The notes: generated by a model from the letters alone, not told the origin. Positions 28,375-39,212 are shown, counted from the first letter of the stretch. The stretch: DNA of 64,000 nt from Altererythrobacter sp. TH136 (GCF_007065885.1 NZ_CP041409.1:1845501-1909500), one strand, 5' to 3'. Program-made: numbers and translations.

Positions 28375-29574
28375 ATGAACTACGAGACGACCCTCGAAGC
28401 GCAGGATGGGGAGCGCTACCCGCTCGAAGGCGACGCCGATCTCTCGGCAGTGCCGGGCGAGGATGCGGCTCCGGGCCGCCGCAAGTACGCGGTCATCGCG
28501 ATCGTCCTGGCGATTGCGCTGGTCGCGGCGTTCTTCCTGCTCAGCGGCGGCGAGGAGGAGGATCCTTTCGCCGTGGCCGACGCAGGCCAGGTTCCGCTGG
28601 TCAGCGTGGTGACACCCGGACGGGCGACCATCGCGGGCACGATCCAGGCGACAGGAACGCTGTCTGCCCGGCGCGAGCTGCCGGTCGGCTCCGTGGGCGA
28701 AGGGGGCCGCGTGGTCTCCGTCCCGGTCGACGAAGGTCAGTGGGTGCGCCAGGGCCAGGTGCTCGTGTCGATCGACCGCTCGGTGCAGGTCCAGCAGATC
28801 GAGGGTGCGCGCGCCCAGATCGGCGTGGCGCAGGCCGATCTCAATCTGGCCCAGGCCAATCTCGACCGCGCGCTCAAGCTGGTCGACCGCGGGTTCATCT
28901 CGCGCGCGGATGTCGATCGGTTGACGGCGACCCGCGATGCGGCCCGTGCGCGCGTGTCCGTCGCCCGGGCGACCCTGGGCGAACTGCAGGCGCGCACCGC
29001 GCGGCTCAACATCTATGCACCCGCTTCGGGCCTCATCCTGACGCGCGCCGTGGAACCGGGGCAGACTGTCGGCGCAGGCGGCACGCCGCTGTTCACCATC
29101 GCGCAGGGCGGGGAAATGGAACTGGCCGCGCTGTTGAGCGAAGAAGACCTGGCGCGGGTGGCTGTCGGCCAATCCGCCGTCGTGACCCCGGTCTCGAGCG
29201 ACAATAGCTTCACCGGGCAGATCTGGCAGATCAGCCCGACCATCAGCGAGCAGAGCCGCCAGGGCGAGGCGCGTATCGCGCTGGCCTATGCGCCGGGATT
29301 GCGGCCTGGCGGCTTCGCCTCGGCCGTGCTCAACAGCGGCACGGTCGTCGCCCCGCTCCTGCCTGAATCGGCGATTCAGTCGGATGACAAGGGGCGCTTC
29401 GTCTATGTCGTCGACAACAAGAACCAGGTCCGCCGGCGTGCGGTCAGGACCGGCATCGTCACGGCGGACGGCGTGGCCATCACCGAAGGCCTGAGTGGCA
29501 ACGAGCGGGTGGTCCTGCGCGCGGGCGGGTTCCTGGCCGATGGCGACAAGGTCAAGCCGCAGCGCGCCAGCTGA
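28375..29574 (+). CDS. RND efflux periplasmic adaptor subunit
   Basis: A 399-aa membrane-fusion protein. A cytoplasmic acidic tail (1-35) is followed by one membrane helix (YAVIAIVLAIALVAAFFLL), then the first lipoyl half (GGRVVSVPVDEGQWVRQGQV), a coiled coil (about 135-205), the second half (LNIYAPASGLILTRAVEPGQ), the beta-barrel and the membrane-proximal domain ending in GDKVKPQRAS. It links an RND pump to an outer-membrane channel. The ATG at 28375 lies after GGTGGG. The permease starts 22 bases after its stop; no outer-membrane factor is in the cluster. Confidence 0.92.
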   Translation: MNYETTLEAQDGERYPLEGDADLSAVPGEDAAPGRRKYAVIAIVLAIALVAAFFLLSGGEEEDPFAVADAGQVPLVSVVTPGRATIAGTIQATGTLSARRELPVGSVGEGGRVVSVPVDEGQWVRQGQVLVSIDRSVQVQQIEGARAQIGVAQADLNLAQANLDRALKLVDRGFISRADVDRLTATRDAARARVSVARATLGELQARTARLNIYAPASGLILTRAVEPGQTVGAGGTPLFTIAQGGEMELAALLSEEDLARVAVGQSAVVTPVSSDNSFTGQIWQISPTISEQSRQGEARIALAYAPGLRPGGFASAVLNSGTVVAPLLPESAIQSDDKGRFVYVVDNKNQVRRRAVRTGIVTADGVAITEGLSGNERVVLRAGGFLADGDKVKPQRAS

Positions 29575-29595
29575 GCAGCGGGATACCCAACAAGC

Positions 29596-32500
29596 ATGCG
29601 CAACATCTCAGCCTGGTCGATTCGCAATCCGGTCATCCCGATCGTGCTGTTCATCGGGCTGTGCATCGCCGGCATCGTGTCGTTCATCCGCATGGACGTG
29701 AACCAGATGCCGGATGTCGAGTTTCCGGGCGTCATCGTCACCATCTCGCAGCCTGGCGCCGCGCCGAGCGAGATCGAGACCCAGATCACCCAGAAGGTGG
29801 AAGCCGCCGCGCGCTCGATCAGCGGGGTGGAGGAAATCTCCTCCACCGCGTCGGAAGGCAATTCGCAGACCCTGGTCCAGTTCGAGATCGGCGAGGACGT
29901 CGACGAGGCGGTCAACGAGGTCAAGAACGCGATCGACCAGATCCGCAGCGACCTTCCCGAAGGAATCCTCGAGCCGCGCGTGTTCAAGGTGGAAGCCGGC
30001 GGCGGCGGCTCGATCGCGTACTTCGCGGTCAGTGCCGACGACATGACCATCGAGCAGCTGAGCTGGTTCATCGACGATACCGTGGCAAAGGAACTGCTGG
30101 CGGTCGAAGGCGTCGCGACGGTCAGCCGGGCGGGCGGCGTGGATCGCGAGATCAGCGTCGTGCTCGACCCTGCGCGCATGCAGTCGCTCGGGGTCACCGC
30201 GCGCGATCTCAACAATGCACTGCGCGCCACCAATACCGACGCGGCGGGCGGTCAGGCCGAGATCGGCGGCTCGCGCCAGTCGGTCCGCGTCCTCGGCAAC
30301 GCCAAGACAGCATTCGATCTGTCGAACACGCGGATCAACCTCGGCAACGGGCGCACGGTCAAGCTGTCCGACGTCGCGACCGTGACCGATGGCTTCTCTG
30401 AAAAGACGCGGACCGCCAAACTGAAGGGGCGCGAAGTCGTCACCTTCGGCTTCGAGCGGTCGCGGGGCGCGTCCGATGTGACCGTCTACGACGAATCGAT
30501 GAAGAAGCTGGAGGCGATCGAGAAGGCGAACCCGCAGATTCACTTCACGCGCCTCTATACGGAAGTGAACTACACCAAGGGGCAGTACGCCAGCTCGATG
30601 GAGGCTCTGGTCGAAGGCGCGGTGCTGGCGATCGTGGTGGTGTTCCTGTTCCTGCGCGACTGGCGGGCCACGCTGATCAGCGCGATTGCCATTCCGCTGT
30701 CGGCAATTCCCACGTTCTGGTTCATGGACCTGATGGGCTTCACGCTCAACTTCCTCTCCCTGCTGGCTCTCAGCCTGGTCGCAGGGGTGCTGGTCGACGA
30801 CGCGATCGTGGAGATCGAGAACATCGTGCGCCACATGCGCATGGGCAAAAGCGCCTATCAGGCATCGATCGACGCCGCCGACGAGATCGGGCTGGCGGTG
30901 GTCGCCACCACCTTCTCGATCGTCGCTGTGTTCCTCCCTGTCGGGCTGATGCCGGGCGTCTCGGGGCAGTTCTTCAAGGCATTCGGCCTCACGGTCGTGG
31001 TCGCGGTGCTGATGAGCCTGGCCGTCGCGCGCCTGATTACCCCGATGGTCGCGGCTTATTTCCTGAAGGCGCACGGCGCGGCCGAGCACGGCGAAGGCCG
31101 GGCGATGGACTGGTACATGAAGGTCCTGCGCTGGACTCTCGACGGCCGGCGGAGCCAGGAACTGCGTTCGCGCATCCAGCGGGTTCCCGGCAAGTGGTGG
31201 TACGGCACGGCCGCGATCCTGCCGATCCTGATCGTCCTGCTCGCGGGCGCGGTCGCCGGGTTCTTCACGGTACAGCTGCTGTCACCCGTCATCCCGACGA
31301 TCCTGGCAATCCTGATCGCACCTTTCGTCGCCTTTGGGGCGGCATATCTGACCGGCCGGTTGCTGCAGATCGGCATCGGATGGTTCGGCAGGTTCGGCGA
31401 CTGGTACCGAGTCCTGGTCGATCGCTTCGGCGCCCGCATGCGCGATCACCGGTTCTTCGCCTTCCTGTTGGGGGTTTACGCGCTGGTGGTCACCTTCGGC
31501 ATGCTCGCGACCCTGCCGCAGCAGTTCCAGCCAAACGAAAACCAGGACACCAGCCGGGTCACGATCGAGATGGTCCCGGGGACTACGCTGGAACAGACGC
31601 TGGTCGTCGCGGACAAGGTCACCGCCATCCTCGAAGCGCAACCTGAGGTCGAGCGGGTCATGGAGAGCGTCCGCGAGGGTAACGCCACGCTGTTCGCCGC
31701 GCTGGTCGATGCCACCGAACGCGAGGCGACCAGCACGGACTTCGAACGGCGCCTAGCACCCAAGTTGCAGACGATCGCCGACGCGCGAGTGAGCTTCCAG
31801 TCGCCCAACAACGGCGGCGGTGGTGGTGGCTCGGGCCGCGACGTGTCGATCATGCTGTCGGGTTCCAACACCGAACTCCTGGAAAGCACCGCGCAGACCC
31901 TGGTCGAGCAGATGCGCACGGTGCCGGGCGTGCTGGCGCCGCGCATCGCGGCCGATTTGCAGCGGCCTGAGCTGGTCGTGGTCCCGCGGCTGGACCTCGC
32001 GGCCCAGCTGGGGGTCACCACGGCGGCGCTCAGCCAGACGATCCGCATCGCCACCTTGGGCGAAATCGACCAGAACGCAGCCAAGTTCTCGCTGTCGGAT
32101 CGCCAGGTGCCGATCCGGGTGAAGCTGCCGCGCGCTTCGCGGCAGGACCTCTCGACGATCGAGAACCTGCCCGTCCCGACCACATCGGGCGGCTACGTGC
32201 CGCTTAGCCGGGTGGCGGAGATCCGCTTTGGCGCTGGGCCGACGCAGATCCAGCGGTTCAACCAGTCGCGCCGCGTGTTCGTCGGCGCCGATCTGGGCGA
32301 AGGCGTGGTGAAGGGGCCGGTCAGCCAGGCGATCCAGAAGCTGCCGATCATGCAGAACCTGCCGCAGGGCGTGTCCAACGCGCCGGTCGGCGAGGACAAG
32401 TTCATGATGGAGATGCTGACCAATTTCGCCATCGCGGTGGTCAGCGGCATCTTCCTGGTCTTCGCGGTGCTGGTGCTGCTGTACAAGCGCTTCGTATCGC

Positions 32501-33012
32501 CGCTCGTCAACATGACCTCGCTGCTGCTGGCGCCGCTCGGCGGGGTGCTGGCGCTGGCCCTGTATGGCGAGCCGATCTCGATGCCGGTGTACATCGGGCT
32601 GCTGATGCTGCTGGGGATCGTCGCCAAGAACTCCATCCTGCTGATCGACTTCGCGATCGAGGAGATGGCCCACGGGGTGCCCAAGCGCGCGGCGATCATC
32701 GACGCCGGACACAAGCGCGCGCAGCCGATCGTGATGACCACCGTCGCGATGACCGCCGGCATGGTGCCCACCGCGCTGTCGCTATCGGGCGACGGCGCGT
32801 GGCGCGCCCCGATGGGCGTGGTGGTGATCGGCGGCCTGATCCTGTCGACGTTGCTCACTCTCGTCCTGATCCCAGCCGGCTTCAGCCTGGCTGACGGGTT
32901 TGAGAAGCGGGTTGGCCCGTGGCTGCGGACCCGGTTCCTGACGTACAAGCCGGGGGACGAGAACCAGATCACCCCGCCCCGGGCCGGCGTGGAAGGCCTG
33001 CCCGCCGAGTGA
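29596..33012 (+). CDS. RND efflux permease (AcrB/HAE-type family)
   Basis: A 1138-aa inner-membrane pump with the family layout of 12 helices and two large periplasmic loops. Visible landmarks are RNPVIPIVLFIGLCIAGIVS, the ArpDR-like LSLLALSLVAGVLVDDAIVE with the paired Asp residues of helix 4 for proton transfer, and GLLMLLGIVAKNSILLIDFA in helix 11. It is about 90 residues longer than AcrB; extra sequence sits at residues about 500-620, where a charged stretch (DGRRSQELRSRIQRVPG) and additional hydrophobic segments follow helix 6. A Gly-rich linker (NNGGGGGGSGRD) lies near residue 740. The substrate is unknown. Confidence 0.93.
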   Translation: MRNISAWSIRNPVIPIVLFIGLCIAGIVSFIRMDVNQMPDVEFPGVIVTISQPGAAPSEIETQITQKVEAAARSISGVEEISSTASEGNSQTLVQFEIGEDVDEAVNEVKNAIDQIRSDLPEGILEPRVFKVEAGGGGSIAYFAVSADDMTIEQLSWFIDDTVAKELLAVEGVATVSRAGGVDREISVVLDPARMQSLGVTARDLNNALRATNTDAAGGQAEIGGSRQSVRVLGNAKTAFDLSNTRINLGNGRTVKLSDVATVTDGFSEKTRTAKLKGREVVTFGFERSRGASDVTVYDESMKKLEAIEKANPQIHFTRLYTEVNYTKGQYASSMEALVEGAVLAIVVVFLFLRDWRATLISAIAIPLSAIPTFWFMDLMGFTLNFLSLLALSLVAGVLVDDAIVEIENIVRHMRMGKSAYQASIDAADEIGLAVVATTFSIVAVFLPVGLMPGVSGQFFKAFGLTVVVAVLMSLAVARLITPMVAAYFLKAHGAAEHGEGRAMDWYMKVLRWTLDGRRSQELRSRIQRVPGKWWYGTAAILPILIVLLAGAVAGFFTVQLLSPVIPTILAILIAPFVAFGAAYLTGRLLQIGIGWFGRFGDWYRVLVDRFGARMRDHRFFAFLLGVYALVVTFGMLATLPQQFQPNENQDTSRVTIEMVPGTTLEQTLVVADKVTAILEAQPEVERVMESVREGNATLFAALVDATEREATSTDFERRLAPKLQTIADARVSFQSPNNGGGGGGSGRDVSIMLSGSNTELLESTAQTLVEQMRTVPGVLAPRIAADLQRPELVVVPRLDLAAQLGVTTAALSQTIRIATLGEIDQNAAKFSLSDRQVPIRVKLPRASRQDLSTIENLPVPTTSGGYVPLSRVAEIRFGAGPTQIQRFNQSRRVFVGADLGEGVVKGPVSQAIQKLPIMQNLPQGVSNAPVGEDKFMMEMLTNFAIAVVSGIFLVFAVLVLLYKRFVSPLVNMTSLLLAPLGGVLALALYGEPISMPVYIGLLMLLGIVAKNSILLIDFAIEEMAHGVPKRAAIIDAGHKRAQPIVMTTVAMTAGMVPTALSLSGDGAWRAPMGVVVIGGLILSTLLTLVLIPAGFSLADGFEKRVGPWLRTRFLTYKPGDENQITPPRAGVEGLPAE

Positions 33013-34301
33013 CCGGCGAAACTCCCCCGGCTCCCCTGCGTTGGCGGAGGATGGGGGGCATCCCGACCACACCCGATCGCGCGCGGATCATGCGCCGCAC
33101 CGCCACCGGCCTGCTGGTAGCGATGGCGGCGCTGTTCGTCATTTCGGGCCAGTGGGTTGAGGTGCACCCCGCCTGGGGCTTCGTGCGCGCCTTTGCGGAA
33201 GCGGCGATGATCGGCGGCCTTGCCGACTGGTTCGCGGTGACGGCGCTGTTTCGCCGCCCGCTTGGCCTGCCGATCCCGCACACGGCGATCATCCCGGAAA
33301 ACAAGGACCGCATCGCCGATACGATGGCGTCGTTCCTGCAGGACAACTTCCTGACCCCCGCAGTGGTGGCGCGGCGGATGCAGGACATGAACCTCGCGCG
33401 CGCCGCTGGCGAATACCTGGCGGCGCCATCGCAGGGCGAAACCGGCGCCCGCCTGCGCGCGGGGGCGGGTGAACTGCTGGCCGAGTTTCTCGAATCGCTC
33501 GATCCCGAACGGCTGGGTACGCAGGTGCGCGGCGGGCTTAAGGCGCTGGCTGCGAAGGTCGAGGTCGCGCCGCTGCTGGGCCAGATGCTGACCGCGGCCA
33601 TTGCCGACAAGCGCCACCTGCCGCTGATGGATTCGGCCATCCGCTGGGCCGGGCTGACGATCGAAGCCAACGAAGGGCTCATCCGCGCGATGATCCACGA
33701 CAAGGCCAACGGCCTGGTCCGCTGGACCGGCCTCGACGAGCGGCTGGCGAACGCCGTGCTCGACGGGCTGTACAAGCTGCTTGCCGAAGTCCTGATCGAT
33801 CCGGCGCATCCGCTGCGCGGAAAGCTTGACGAAGGGCTCGCCAAGCTCGCGCACGACCTTCTCCACGACGCCGAGACCCGCGAGAAGATCGAGCGGATGA
33901 AGAACGAGCTGCTCGACAACCCGGCGGTATCGACCTGGTGGATCGGAGTGTGGGAGCGGATCCGCACCAGCCTGATCAAGACCGCGCGCGAACCCGGCGG
34001 CGGGCTTGGCGGGCAACTGACCCAGAGCCTGGCGGAGCTCGGCAAGGTGCTGCGGGACGATCCGCGCATGCAGCTGCAGCTCAACCGCTTCGCGCGCCGC
34101 ACCGCCGTCGGCGTTGCCACACGTTATGGCGGGCAGATCGTGCGTCTGGTGTCGGAGACAGTCCGCCGGTGGGATGCACGCACGGTGACCGACCGGATCG
34201 AAGGGGCGGTGGGCCGCGACCTCCAGTTCATTCGTCTGAACGGGACCATCGTGGGCGGACTGGCGGGAGTGGCGATCCACGCCGCCGACGTGCTGCTGTG
34301 A
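33009..34301 (+). CDS. DUF445 (YjiN-like) membrane protein
   Basis: A 430-aa protein. One N-terminal helix (GLLVAMAALFVISGQW) leads into the family core AEAAMIGGLADWFAVTALFR then PLGLPIPHTAIIPENKDRIA, a long charged coiled-coil middle (residues about 90-390) and a hydrophobic C-terminus (NGTIVGGLAGVAIHAADVLL). A GTG overlapping the permease stop is taken as start, with GGAAGG upstream; the ATG at 33051 is the alternative. Function unknown. Confidence 0.83.
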   Translation: MTGETPPAPLRWRRMGGIPTTPDRARIMRRTATGLLVAMAALFVISGQWVEVHPAWGFVRAFAEAAMIGGLADWFAVTALFRRPLGLPIPHTAIIPENKDRIADTMASFLQDNFLTPAVVARRMQDMNLARAAGEYLAAPSQGETGARLRAGAGELLAEFLESLDPERLGTQVRGGLKALAAKVEVAPLLGQMLTAAIADKRHLPLMDSAIRWAGLTIEANEGLIRAMIHDKANGLVRWTGLDERLANAVLDGLYKLLAEVLIDPAHPLRGKLDEGLAKLAHDLLHDAETREKIERMKNELLDNPAVSTWWIGVWERIRTSLIKTAREPGGGLGGQLTQSLAELGKVLRDDPRMQLQLNRFARRTAVGVATRYGGQIVRLVSETVRRWDARTVTDRIEGAVGRDLQFIRLNGTIVGGLAGVAIHAADVLL

Positions 34302-34829
34302 CGGATCGCCCCGTACTGGTCACCGACCGGCTGGAGCTATGGCAACCGCAAGCATCCGATGAGCCGGAGCTGTTCGCCCTGATGCAGGCGCCTGGCGTGG
34401 CGCCATTTCGGTCGGCCAGCCGAGCGCGCGGACCATGTCACCCGGTTCCTGCGCAACGCCGGTTCCTGGCCCTTGCATGGCTACGGCTCGTTCGCCGTGC
34501 GCCTGCGGGACCAGCAGCCCCTCATCGGCAATTGCGGCGTGTTCTATTCGTGGCGGGGGTTGGGCGAGGACTTCGACGACCGGCCCGAGGCCGGCTGGAT
34601 CGTGGGCGAGGCCTACTTTGGCCAAGGCATCGCGCACGAAGCCATGGCGGCCATCCTCGAATGGTTCGATCACACGCAGGGTCCGCGAGAGGTCGTCGCC
34701 ATGATTGCGCCCGCCAACGTCCCGTCGATCCGTTTGGCCGGGAAGCTGGGTTTCGTGCCTACGCGACTGGCGCAGCTGCCGGCTACTGCTGAGGACGTGC
34801 AATTGTTCCAGCGGGCGCCTGGGGGGTAG
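34298..34829 (+). pseudogene. GNAT family N-acetyltransferase with a one-base frameshift
   Basis: Two frames together make one GNAT protein of the RimJ/RimL-like type. The first frame starts at a GTG overlapping the DUF445 stop (VTDRPVLVTDRLELWQPQAS to LMQAPGVA); from 34404 the +1 frame continues HFGRPAERADHVTRFLRNAG, then GYGSFAVRLRDQQPLIGNCG, the acetyl-CoA site GEAYFGQGIAHEAM and NVPSIRLAGKLGFVP. One extra C at 34403-34404 explains the break. It may be a recent mutation or a base-calling error. The 3' end overlaps the converging DUF389 gene by 47 bases. Confidence 0.75.
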
Positions 34830-36135
34830 TCTCGCGTGCAGGTGCGGGGGCGGCGCTCGGTTGAGGCGCGGGTATCGGCCGCACTACCTCGATCGACCAG
34901 TCGGGATAGGCAGCGCGCACCGCCGCAGCTGGGTCGGCGGCGCCGCTGTCCCGTTCCTCGTCCTCATCGCCGGGTGTGAGCCGTACGGCGGCATCCCGGC
35001 GCTCGGCGTCAATCAGCACCTCCGCCGGGTCGATGGCAAAGGACACCGCCAGTGCGGCGCGCACCCGCTGCGCCTCACGGGCGGTCAGAGCATTTTCGCG
35101 CGCGGCTGCTGCCTGTGCAAGGCGCTGGCTTTCCGCTTCAGCGGTACCGTTGCGCAGCTGGATGACCGACACGCGGGTGCTGTTCCCCAGCTCGTCGCGG
35201 GCGAGCTTGCCAAACGACTTTTCGAGGCCAGGGGCAAAAGCGGGCGCGATCACCACCGCAGTCACTCCTGGCCTGCGAGATTGGTAATCGACATCGAAGC
35301 GATCGATCGTTGCCGCGGGGCCGATCATCTTCTCAAGCGAATCCCGCAACACCGTGGTGGTGCGCGCCTCGCGCACGATGGCGGACAGGCTGAAGGCGAG
35401 CGGGATCGCCAGGATCGCGAGGGCGGCCAGGATGCCTCCGCTCTGGATCCAGGTCTGGCGCGGAGACAGCCCGGTGCCGAAGCCGTTGAAGCGCGCCACG
35501 ACCGTCGCCATGAACGCGATCGCGGCGGTGTTGGTGATGTAGAGCAGAAGCGCGCCGCCGGCATATTCATATCGCCCCAACGCCAGACCCCAGCCCACGG
35601 TCGCCAGAGGAGGGATCAGGGCGGTGGCGATGGCGACGCCCACGAGGGTGGCGGAGAACTTGCGCAGCAGCGCATAGGCCCCCGCGACCCCGCCGAAGAT
35701 CGCGACCATCAGGTCGAGCAGGCTGGGCCGCACGCGCGCGAGCAGGGCGGGGGTCGCATCGGTGATCGGCGACAGCACGGTCAGCAGCAGCGCGACGAGG
35801 ATCGCCGCGCCGGTGCCGATGCCAAGCGTCTGCAGCGAACGCCGCAGCAGCCGTCCGTCGAAGGTCGCCAACGCGAACCCGAAGCCCATGATCGGCGCCA
35901 GCAGCGGCGAGATCAGCATGGCACCGATCACCACCGGGGCCGAATCCATCAGCAAGCCAAGATGGGCGATTGCCGTCGATAGGACGATCTGCAGCAGATA
36001 GCCGCGGGTCAGGCGGGCATCGCGCGCGATCGCGGCGATTGTCGCCGCGCGGCCATGTCCCTTCTTGCCGACCCCGGCGAACGCCCCGCCTCGGCGGCTA
36101 GCCTCCAGACGCTGCTCGCCCGCCGGGATGCTCAC
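34783..36135 (-). CDS. DUF389 domain-containing membrane protein
   Basis: A 450-aa protein. The hydrophobic half (about 45-265) has the DUF389 hallmarks [20 protein letters not shown] and [20 protein letters not shown] with about seven helices; the C-terminal half is soluble and ends in a Pro/Ala-rich tail ([20 protein letters not shown]). The GAMLISPLL and ALIPPLA repeats look like paired re-entrant elements. Function unknown; some homologues have been linked to transport. It lies one base after the etfA stop on the same strand, reading away from it. Confidence 0.83.
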   Translation of the reverse strand: MSIPAGEQRLEASRRGGAFAGVGKKGHGRAATIAAIARDARLTRGYLLQIVLSTAIAHLGLLMDSAPVVIGAMLISPLLAPIMGFGFALATFDGRLLRRSLQTLGIGTGAAILVALLLTVLSPITDATPALLARVRPSLLDLMVAIFGGVAGAYALLRKFSATLVGVAIATALIPPLATVGWGLALGRYEYAGGALLLYITNTAAIAFMATVVARFNGFGTGLSPRQTWIQSGGILAALAILAIPLAFSLSAIVREARTTTVLRDSLEKMIGPAATIDRFDVDYQSRRPGVTAVVIAPAFAPGLEKSFGKLARDELGNSTRVSVIQLRNGTAEAESQRLAQAAAARENALTAREAQRVRAALAVSFAIDPAEVLIDAERRDAAVRLTPGDEDEERDSGAADPAAAVRAAYPDWSIEVVRPIPAPQPSAAPAPARETTPQAPAGTIARPQQ

Positions 36136-36136
36136 G

Positions 36137-37066
36137 TCAGAGCTTCTGGGTCAGCTCCGGCACCAGCTTGAACAGGTCGCCCACCAGACCGATGTCGGCG
36201 ACCTGGAAGATCGGCGCGTCCTCGTCCTTGTTGATGGCGATGATGGTCTTGGAATCCTTCATCCCGGCAAGGTGCTGGATCGCGCCGGAAATGCCGACCG
36301 CGATGTACACTTCGGGCGCGACGATCTTGCCGGTCTGACCGACCTGGAAATCGTTGGGCACATAGCCCGCGTCCACCGCTGCGCGGCTTGCGCCGACGCC
36401 GGCGTTCAGCTTGTCGGCCAGCGGGAAGATCAGTTCCTTGAACGTTTCGCCGTCCTTCAGCGCGCGGCCGCCGGACACGATGACCTTGGCGCTGGTCAGC
36501 TCGGGACGTTCGCTCTTGGCAAGCTCGCTGCCGACGAAGCTCGACAGGCCGGCGTCACCCGTTCCGCTGACAGCCTCGATGATGCCATTGCCGCCCTCGC
36601 TGGCCGCCTTGTCGAACGCGGTCCCGCGCACGGTGATGACCAGCTTGGCATCGCTCGTTTCCACCGTGGCGATGGCGTTGCCGGCATAGATCGGGCGAAC
36701 AAACGTGCGCTCACCCTCGATCCCGGTGATCTCGCTCAGCTGCATCACGTCGAGCAGCGCGGCCACGCGCGGGGCGATGTTCTTGCCGTTGGTGGTGGCC
36801 GCGGCCAGGAACGCGTCGTGGTGGCCCATCAGGTCGACCACCAGCGGCGCGACGTTTTCCGCCAGCTGGTTTTCGTAAGCCGCATCGTCGGCCACGTGAA
36901 CCTTGCCCACGCCAGCGATCCTGGCGGCAGCCTCGGCCGCGGCTCCACAGCCGCTGCCGGCGACGAGCAAATGCACTTCGCCGAGCTTCGAGGCCGCGGT
37001 GACCACCGCCAGCGTCGCGTCTTTTACCGAGGTGTTGTCGTGTTCGACCAGAACGAGAGTCTTCAT
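36137..37066 (-). CDS. etfA: Electron transfer flavoprotein subunit alpha
   Basis: A 309-aa ETF alpha that carries FAD and passes electrons from acyl-CoA and other dehydrogenases to ETF-ubiquinone oxidoreductase. N-terminal [20 protein letters not shown] starts domain I; the FAD domain has [53 protein letters not shown] and [18 protein letters not shown]. Length is standard. It follows etfB with a 27-base gap. Confidence 0.96.
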   Translation of the reverse strand: MKTLVLVEHDNTSVKDATLAVVTAASKLGEVHLLVAGSGCGAAAEAAARIAGVGKVHVADDAAYENQLAENVAPLVVDLMGHHDAFLAAATTNGKNIAPRVAALLDVMQLSEITGIEGERTFVRPIYAGNAIATVETSDAKLVITVRGTAFDKAASEGGNGIIEAVSGTGDAGLSSFVGSELAKSERPELTSAKVIVSGGRALKDGETFKELIFPLADKLNAGVGASRAAVDAGYVPNDFQVGQTGKIVAPEVYIAVGISGAIQHLAGMKDSKTIIAINKDEDAPIFQVADIGLVGDLFKLVPELTQKL

Positions 37067-37093
37067 GTCTTCAACCTTTCCCAGCGGGAATTC

Positions 37094-37840
37094 TTACGCG
37101 ATGCCCAGCGCCTTCATCTTGGCGACCAGCTCGTCGACGTCGGCGACCTTGATACCGGCCTGGCGGACCGGCGGCTCCGCGACCTTGACGGTCTTGATCC
37201 GCGGCGCGGTGTCGACGCCGTAGTCGGCCGGGCTCTTGGTCTCGAGCGGCTTGGACTTGGCCTTCATGATGTTGGGCAGCGAGGCGTAGCGCGGCTCGTT
37301 GAGGCGCAGGTCGGTGGTGACGATCGCAGGCATCGCCAGCTTGACCGTCTCCAGTCCACCGTCGATCTCGCGCTTCACGGTGACGTGATCGCCTTCGACG
37401 GTGACCTCGTTCGCGAAAGTGCCCTGGGGCCGACCCATCAGCGCGGCGAGCATCTGGCCGGTCTGGTTCGAATCGTCGTCGATCGCCTGCTTGCCCAGGA
37501 TCACCAGGCCGGGCTGTTCGGCGTCGGCGATGGCTTTCAGGATCTTGGCGACCGCCAGCGGCTCGACCTCGTCGTCGGACTGAACCAGGATCGCCCGGTC
37601 AGCGCCCATGGCAAGGCCGGTGCGCAGCGTTTCAGTGGCCTTTGCCGGACCGATGCTAACCACCACGACCTCGGTAGCGGCGCCCTTTTCCTTCAGGCGC
37701 AGCGCTTCTTCGACCGCGATCTCGTCGAACGGGTTCATGCTCATCTTGACGTTCGCAAGATCGACCCCGCTACCGTCGGCCTTGACCCGCGGCTTCACGT
37801 TGTAGTCGATTACCCGCTTCACGGGGACGAGGATCTTCAT
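37094..37840 (-). CDS. etfB: Electron transfer flavoprotein subunit beta
   Basis: A 248-aa ETF beta with bound AMP in the family. [40 protein letters not shown] and [20 protein letters not shown] are characteristic, and [20 protein letters not shown] is the signature segment that docks partners. It heads the etfBA unit on the minus strand, 75 bases after the sucC gene's end on the same strand. Confidence 0.96.
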   Translation of the reverse strand: MKILVPVKRVIDYNVKPRVKADGSGVDLANVKMSMNPFDEIAVEEALRLKEKGAATEVVVVSIGPAKATETLRTGLAMGADRAILVQSDDEVEPLAVAKILKAIADAEQPGLVILGKQAIDDDSNQTGQMLAALMGRPQGTFANEVTVEGDHVTVKREIDGGLETVKLAMPAIVTTDLRLNEPRYASLPNIMKAKSKPLETKSPADYGVDTAPRIKTVKVAEPPVRQAGIKVADVDELVAKMKALGIA

Positions 37841-37915
37841 GTCATCGCGCTCCTAAGCTTTGCGTGGCGCATCTAGATAACCTTTACGTAAGCGTCAACC
37901 GACGCCCTGCCGCGA

Positions 37916-39115
37916 TCAGGCGGCCTGCTTGACCTCGGCGACGATCTTGCGGGCCGCATCGCCGAGATCATCGGCGCTGACGATCGCCAGGCCCGAATTG
38001 TCGAGGATGGCCTTGCCCTGCTCCACGTTGGTGCCCTCCAGCCGAACGACCAGCGGGACCGACAGGTTCACATCCTTGGCTGCGGCGACGATCCCGTCAG
38101 CGATGATGTCGCATTTCATGATCCCGCCGAAGATGTTGACCAGGATCCCCTTCACGGCCGGGTCCTTCAGTATGATCTTGAACGCCGCGGTGACCTTTTC
38201 CTTCGAAGCGCCGCCACCGACGTCGAGGAAGTTGGCCGGGAACGCACCGTTCAGCTTGATGATGTCCATCGTCGCCATCGCCAGACCGGCACCGTTCACC
38301 ATGCAGCCGATGTTGCCGTCCAGCTTGATGTACGCGAGGTCGTATTCGCTCGCTTCGACTTCGGCCGGGTCTTCTTCGGTCTTGTCGCGCAGCGCCTCGA
38401 TTTCGGGGTGGCGGTAGAGTGCGTTGGTATCGAAGCTCATCTTGGCGTCGAGCACCAGCAGCCGCTGGTCTTCGGTCACTACCAGCGGGTTGATCTCGAG
38501 CATCGAGCAGTCGGTGGCCATGAAGGCATCGTACAGCTGCCGGCTGAGCTTCTGGGCCTGCTTGTTCAGATCGCCCTTCAGCTTCAGCGCGAACGCCACG
38601 GCGCGGCCATGGTGCGGCTGGAACCCTTCGGCGGGATCGATGGAGAAGGTCGTGATCCGCTCGGGCGTGTCGTGCGCGACCGCCTCGATGTCCATTCCGC
38701 CTTCGGTCGAAACCACGAACGCCACCCGGCCCGTCGCCCGGTCGACCAGCAGCGAGAGGTAGAATTCGCTTTCGATATCGACGCCGTCGGTGATGTAGAG
38801 GCGCTGCACTTCCTTGCCGGCGTCGCCGGTCTGGATCGTCACCAGCGTGTTGCCGAGCATCTCGCGGGCGTTCGCCTCAACCTCTTCGATCGACTTCGCC
38901 AGCCGGACGCCGCCCTTGGCATCGGGGCCTAGTTCGGTGAACTTGCCCTTGCCGCGGCCGCCGGCGTGAATCTGCGCCTTGACGACGTAGAGCGGCCCGG
39001 GAAGCTGCTTCGCCGCCGCGACCGCTTCCTCGACGCTCAATGCCGCATGACCCGCGGGCACCGCGATGCCATGCTGTGCGAGCAGTTCCTTCGCCTGGTA
39101 TTCGTGGATGTTCAT
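37916..39115 (-). CDS. sucC: Succinate--CoA ligase [ADP-forming] subunit beta
   Basis: A 399-aa TCA-cycle enzyme subunit with an ATP-grasp domain ([35 protein letters not shown]) and the C-terminal CoA-ligase domain ([47 protein letters not shown]). The start at 39115 gives the family's standard N-terminus and drops ten spurious residues. No sucD lies next to it on either side within the window, so the alpha subunit must be elsewhere or this organism separates the pair. Confidence 0.95.
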   Translation of the reverse strand: MNIHEYQAKELLAQHGIAVPAGHAALSVEEAVAAAKQLPGPLYVVKAQIHAGGRGKGKFTELGPDAKGGVRLAKSIEEVEANAREMLGNTLVTIQTGDAGKEVQRLYITDGVDIESEFYLSLLVDRATGRVAFVVSTEGGMDIEAVAHDTPERITTFSIDPAEGFQPHHGRAVAFALKLKGDLNKQAQKLSRQLYDAFMATDCSMLEINPLVVTEDQRLLVLDAKMSFDTNALYRHPEIEALRDKTEEDPAEVEASEYDLAYIKLDGNIGCMVNGAGLAMATMDIIKLNGAFPANFLDVGGGASKEKVTAAFKIILKDPAVKGILVNIFGGIMKCDIIADGIVAAAKDVNLSVPLVVRLEGTNVEQGKAILDNSGLAIVSADDLGDAARKIVAEVKQAA

Positions 39116-39212
39116 CGCTGGCGCAGCTTCCTGTGTGATGGGCAAGTAGGCCGGGGCCTAAGCATGGATCGGTGCGCTTGAAAAGGGCGCGGTGCCGCTG
39201 CAAGGCCGGTTG

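Noticed and set aside
32193-34280. 695-codon minus-strand frame opposite the RND permease end and DUF445 gene
   Set aside because: Shadow frame spanning two real genes; no domain or ribosome-binding site.
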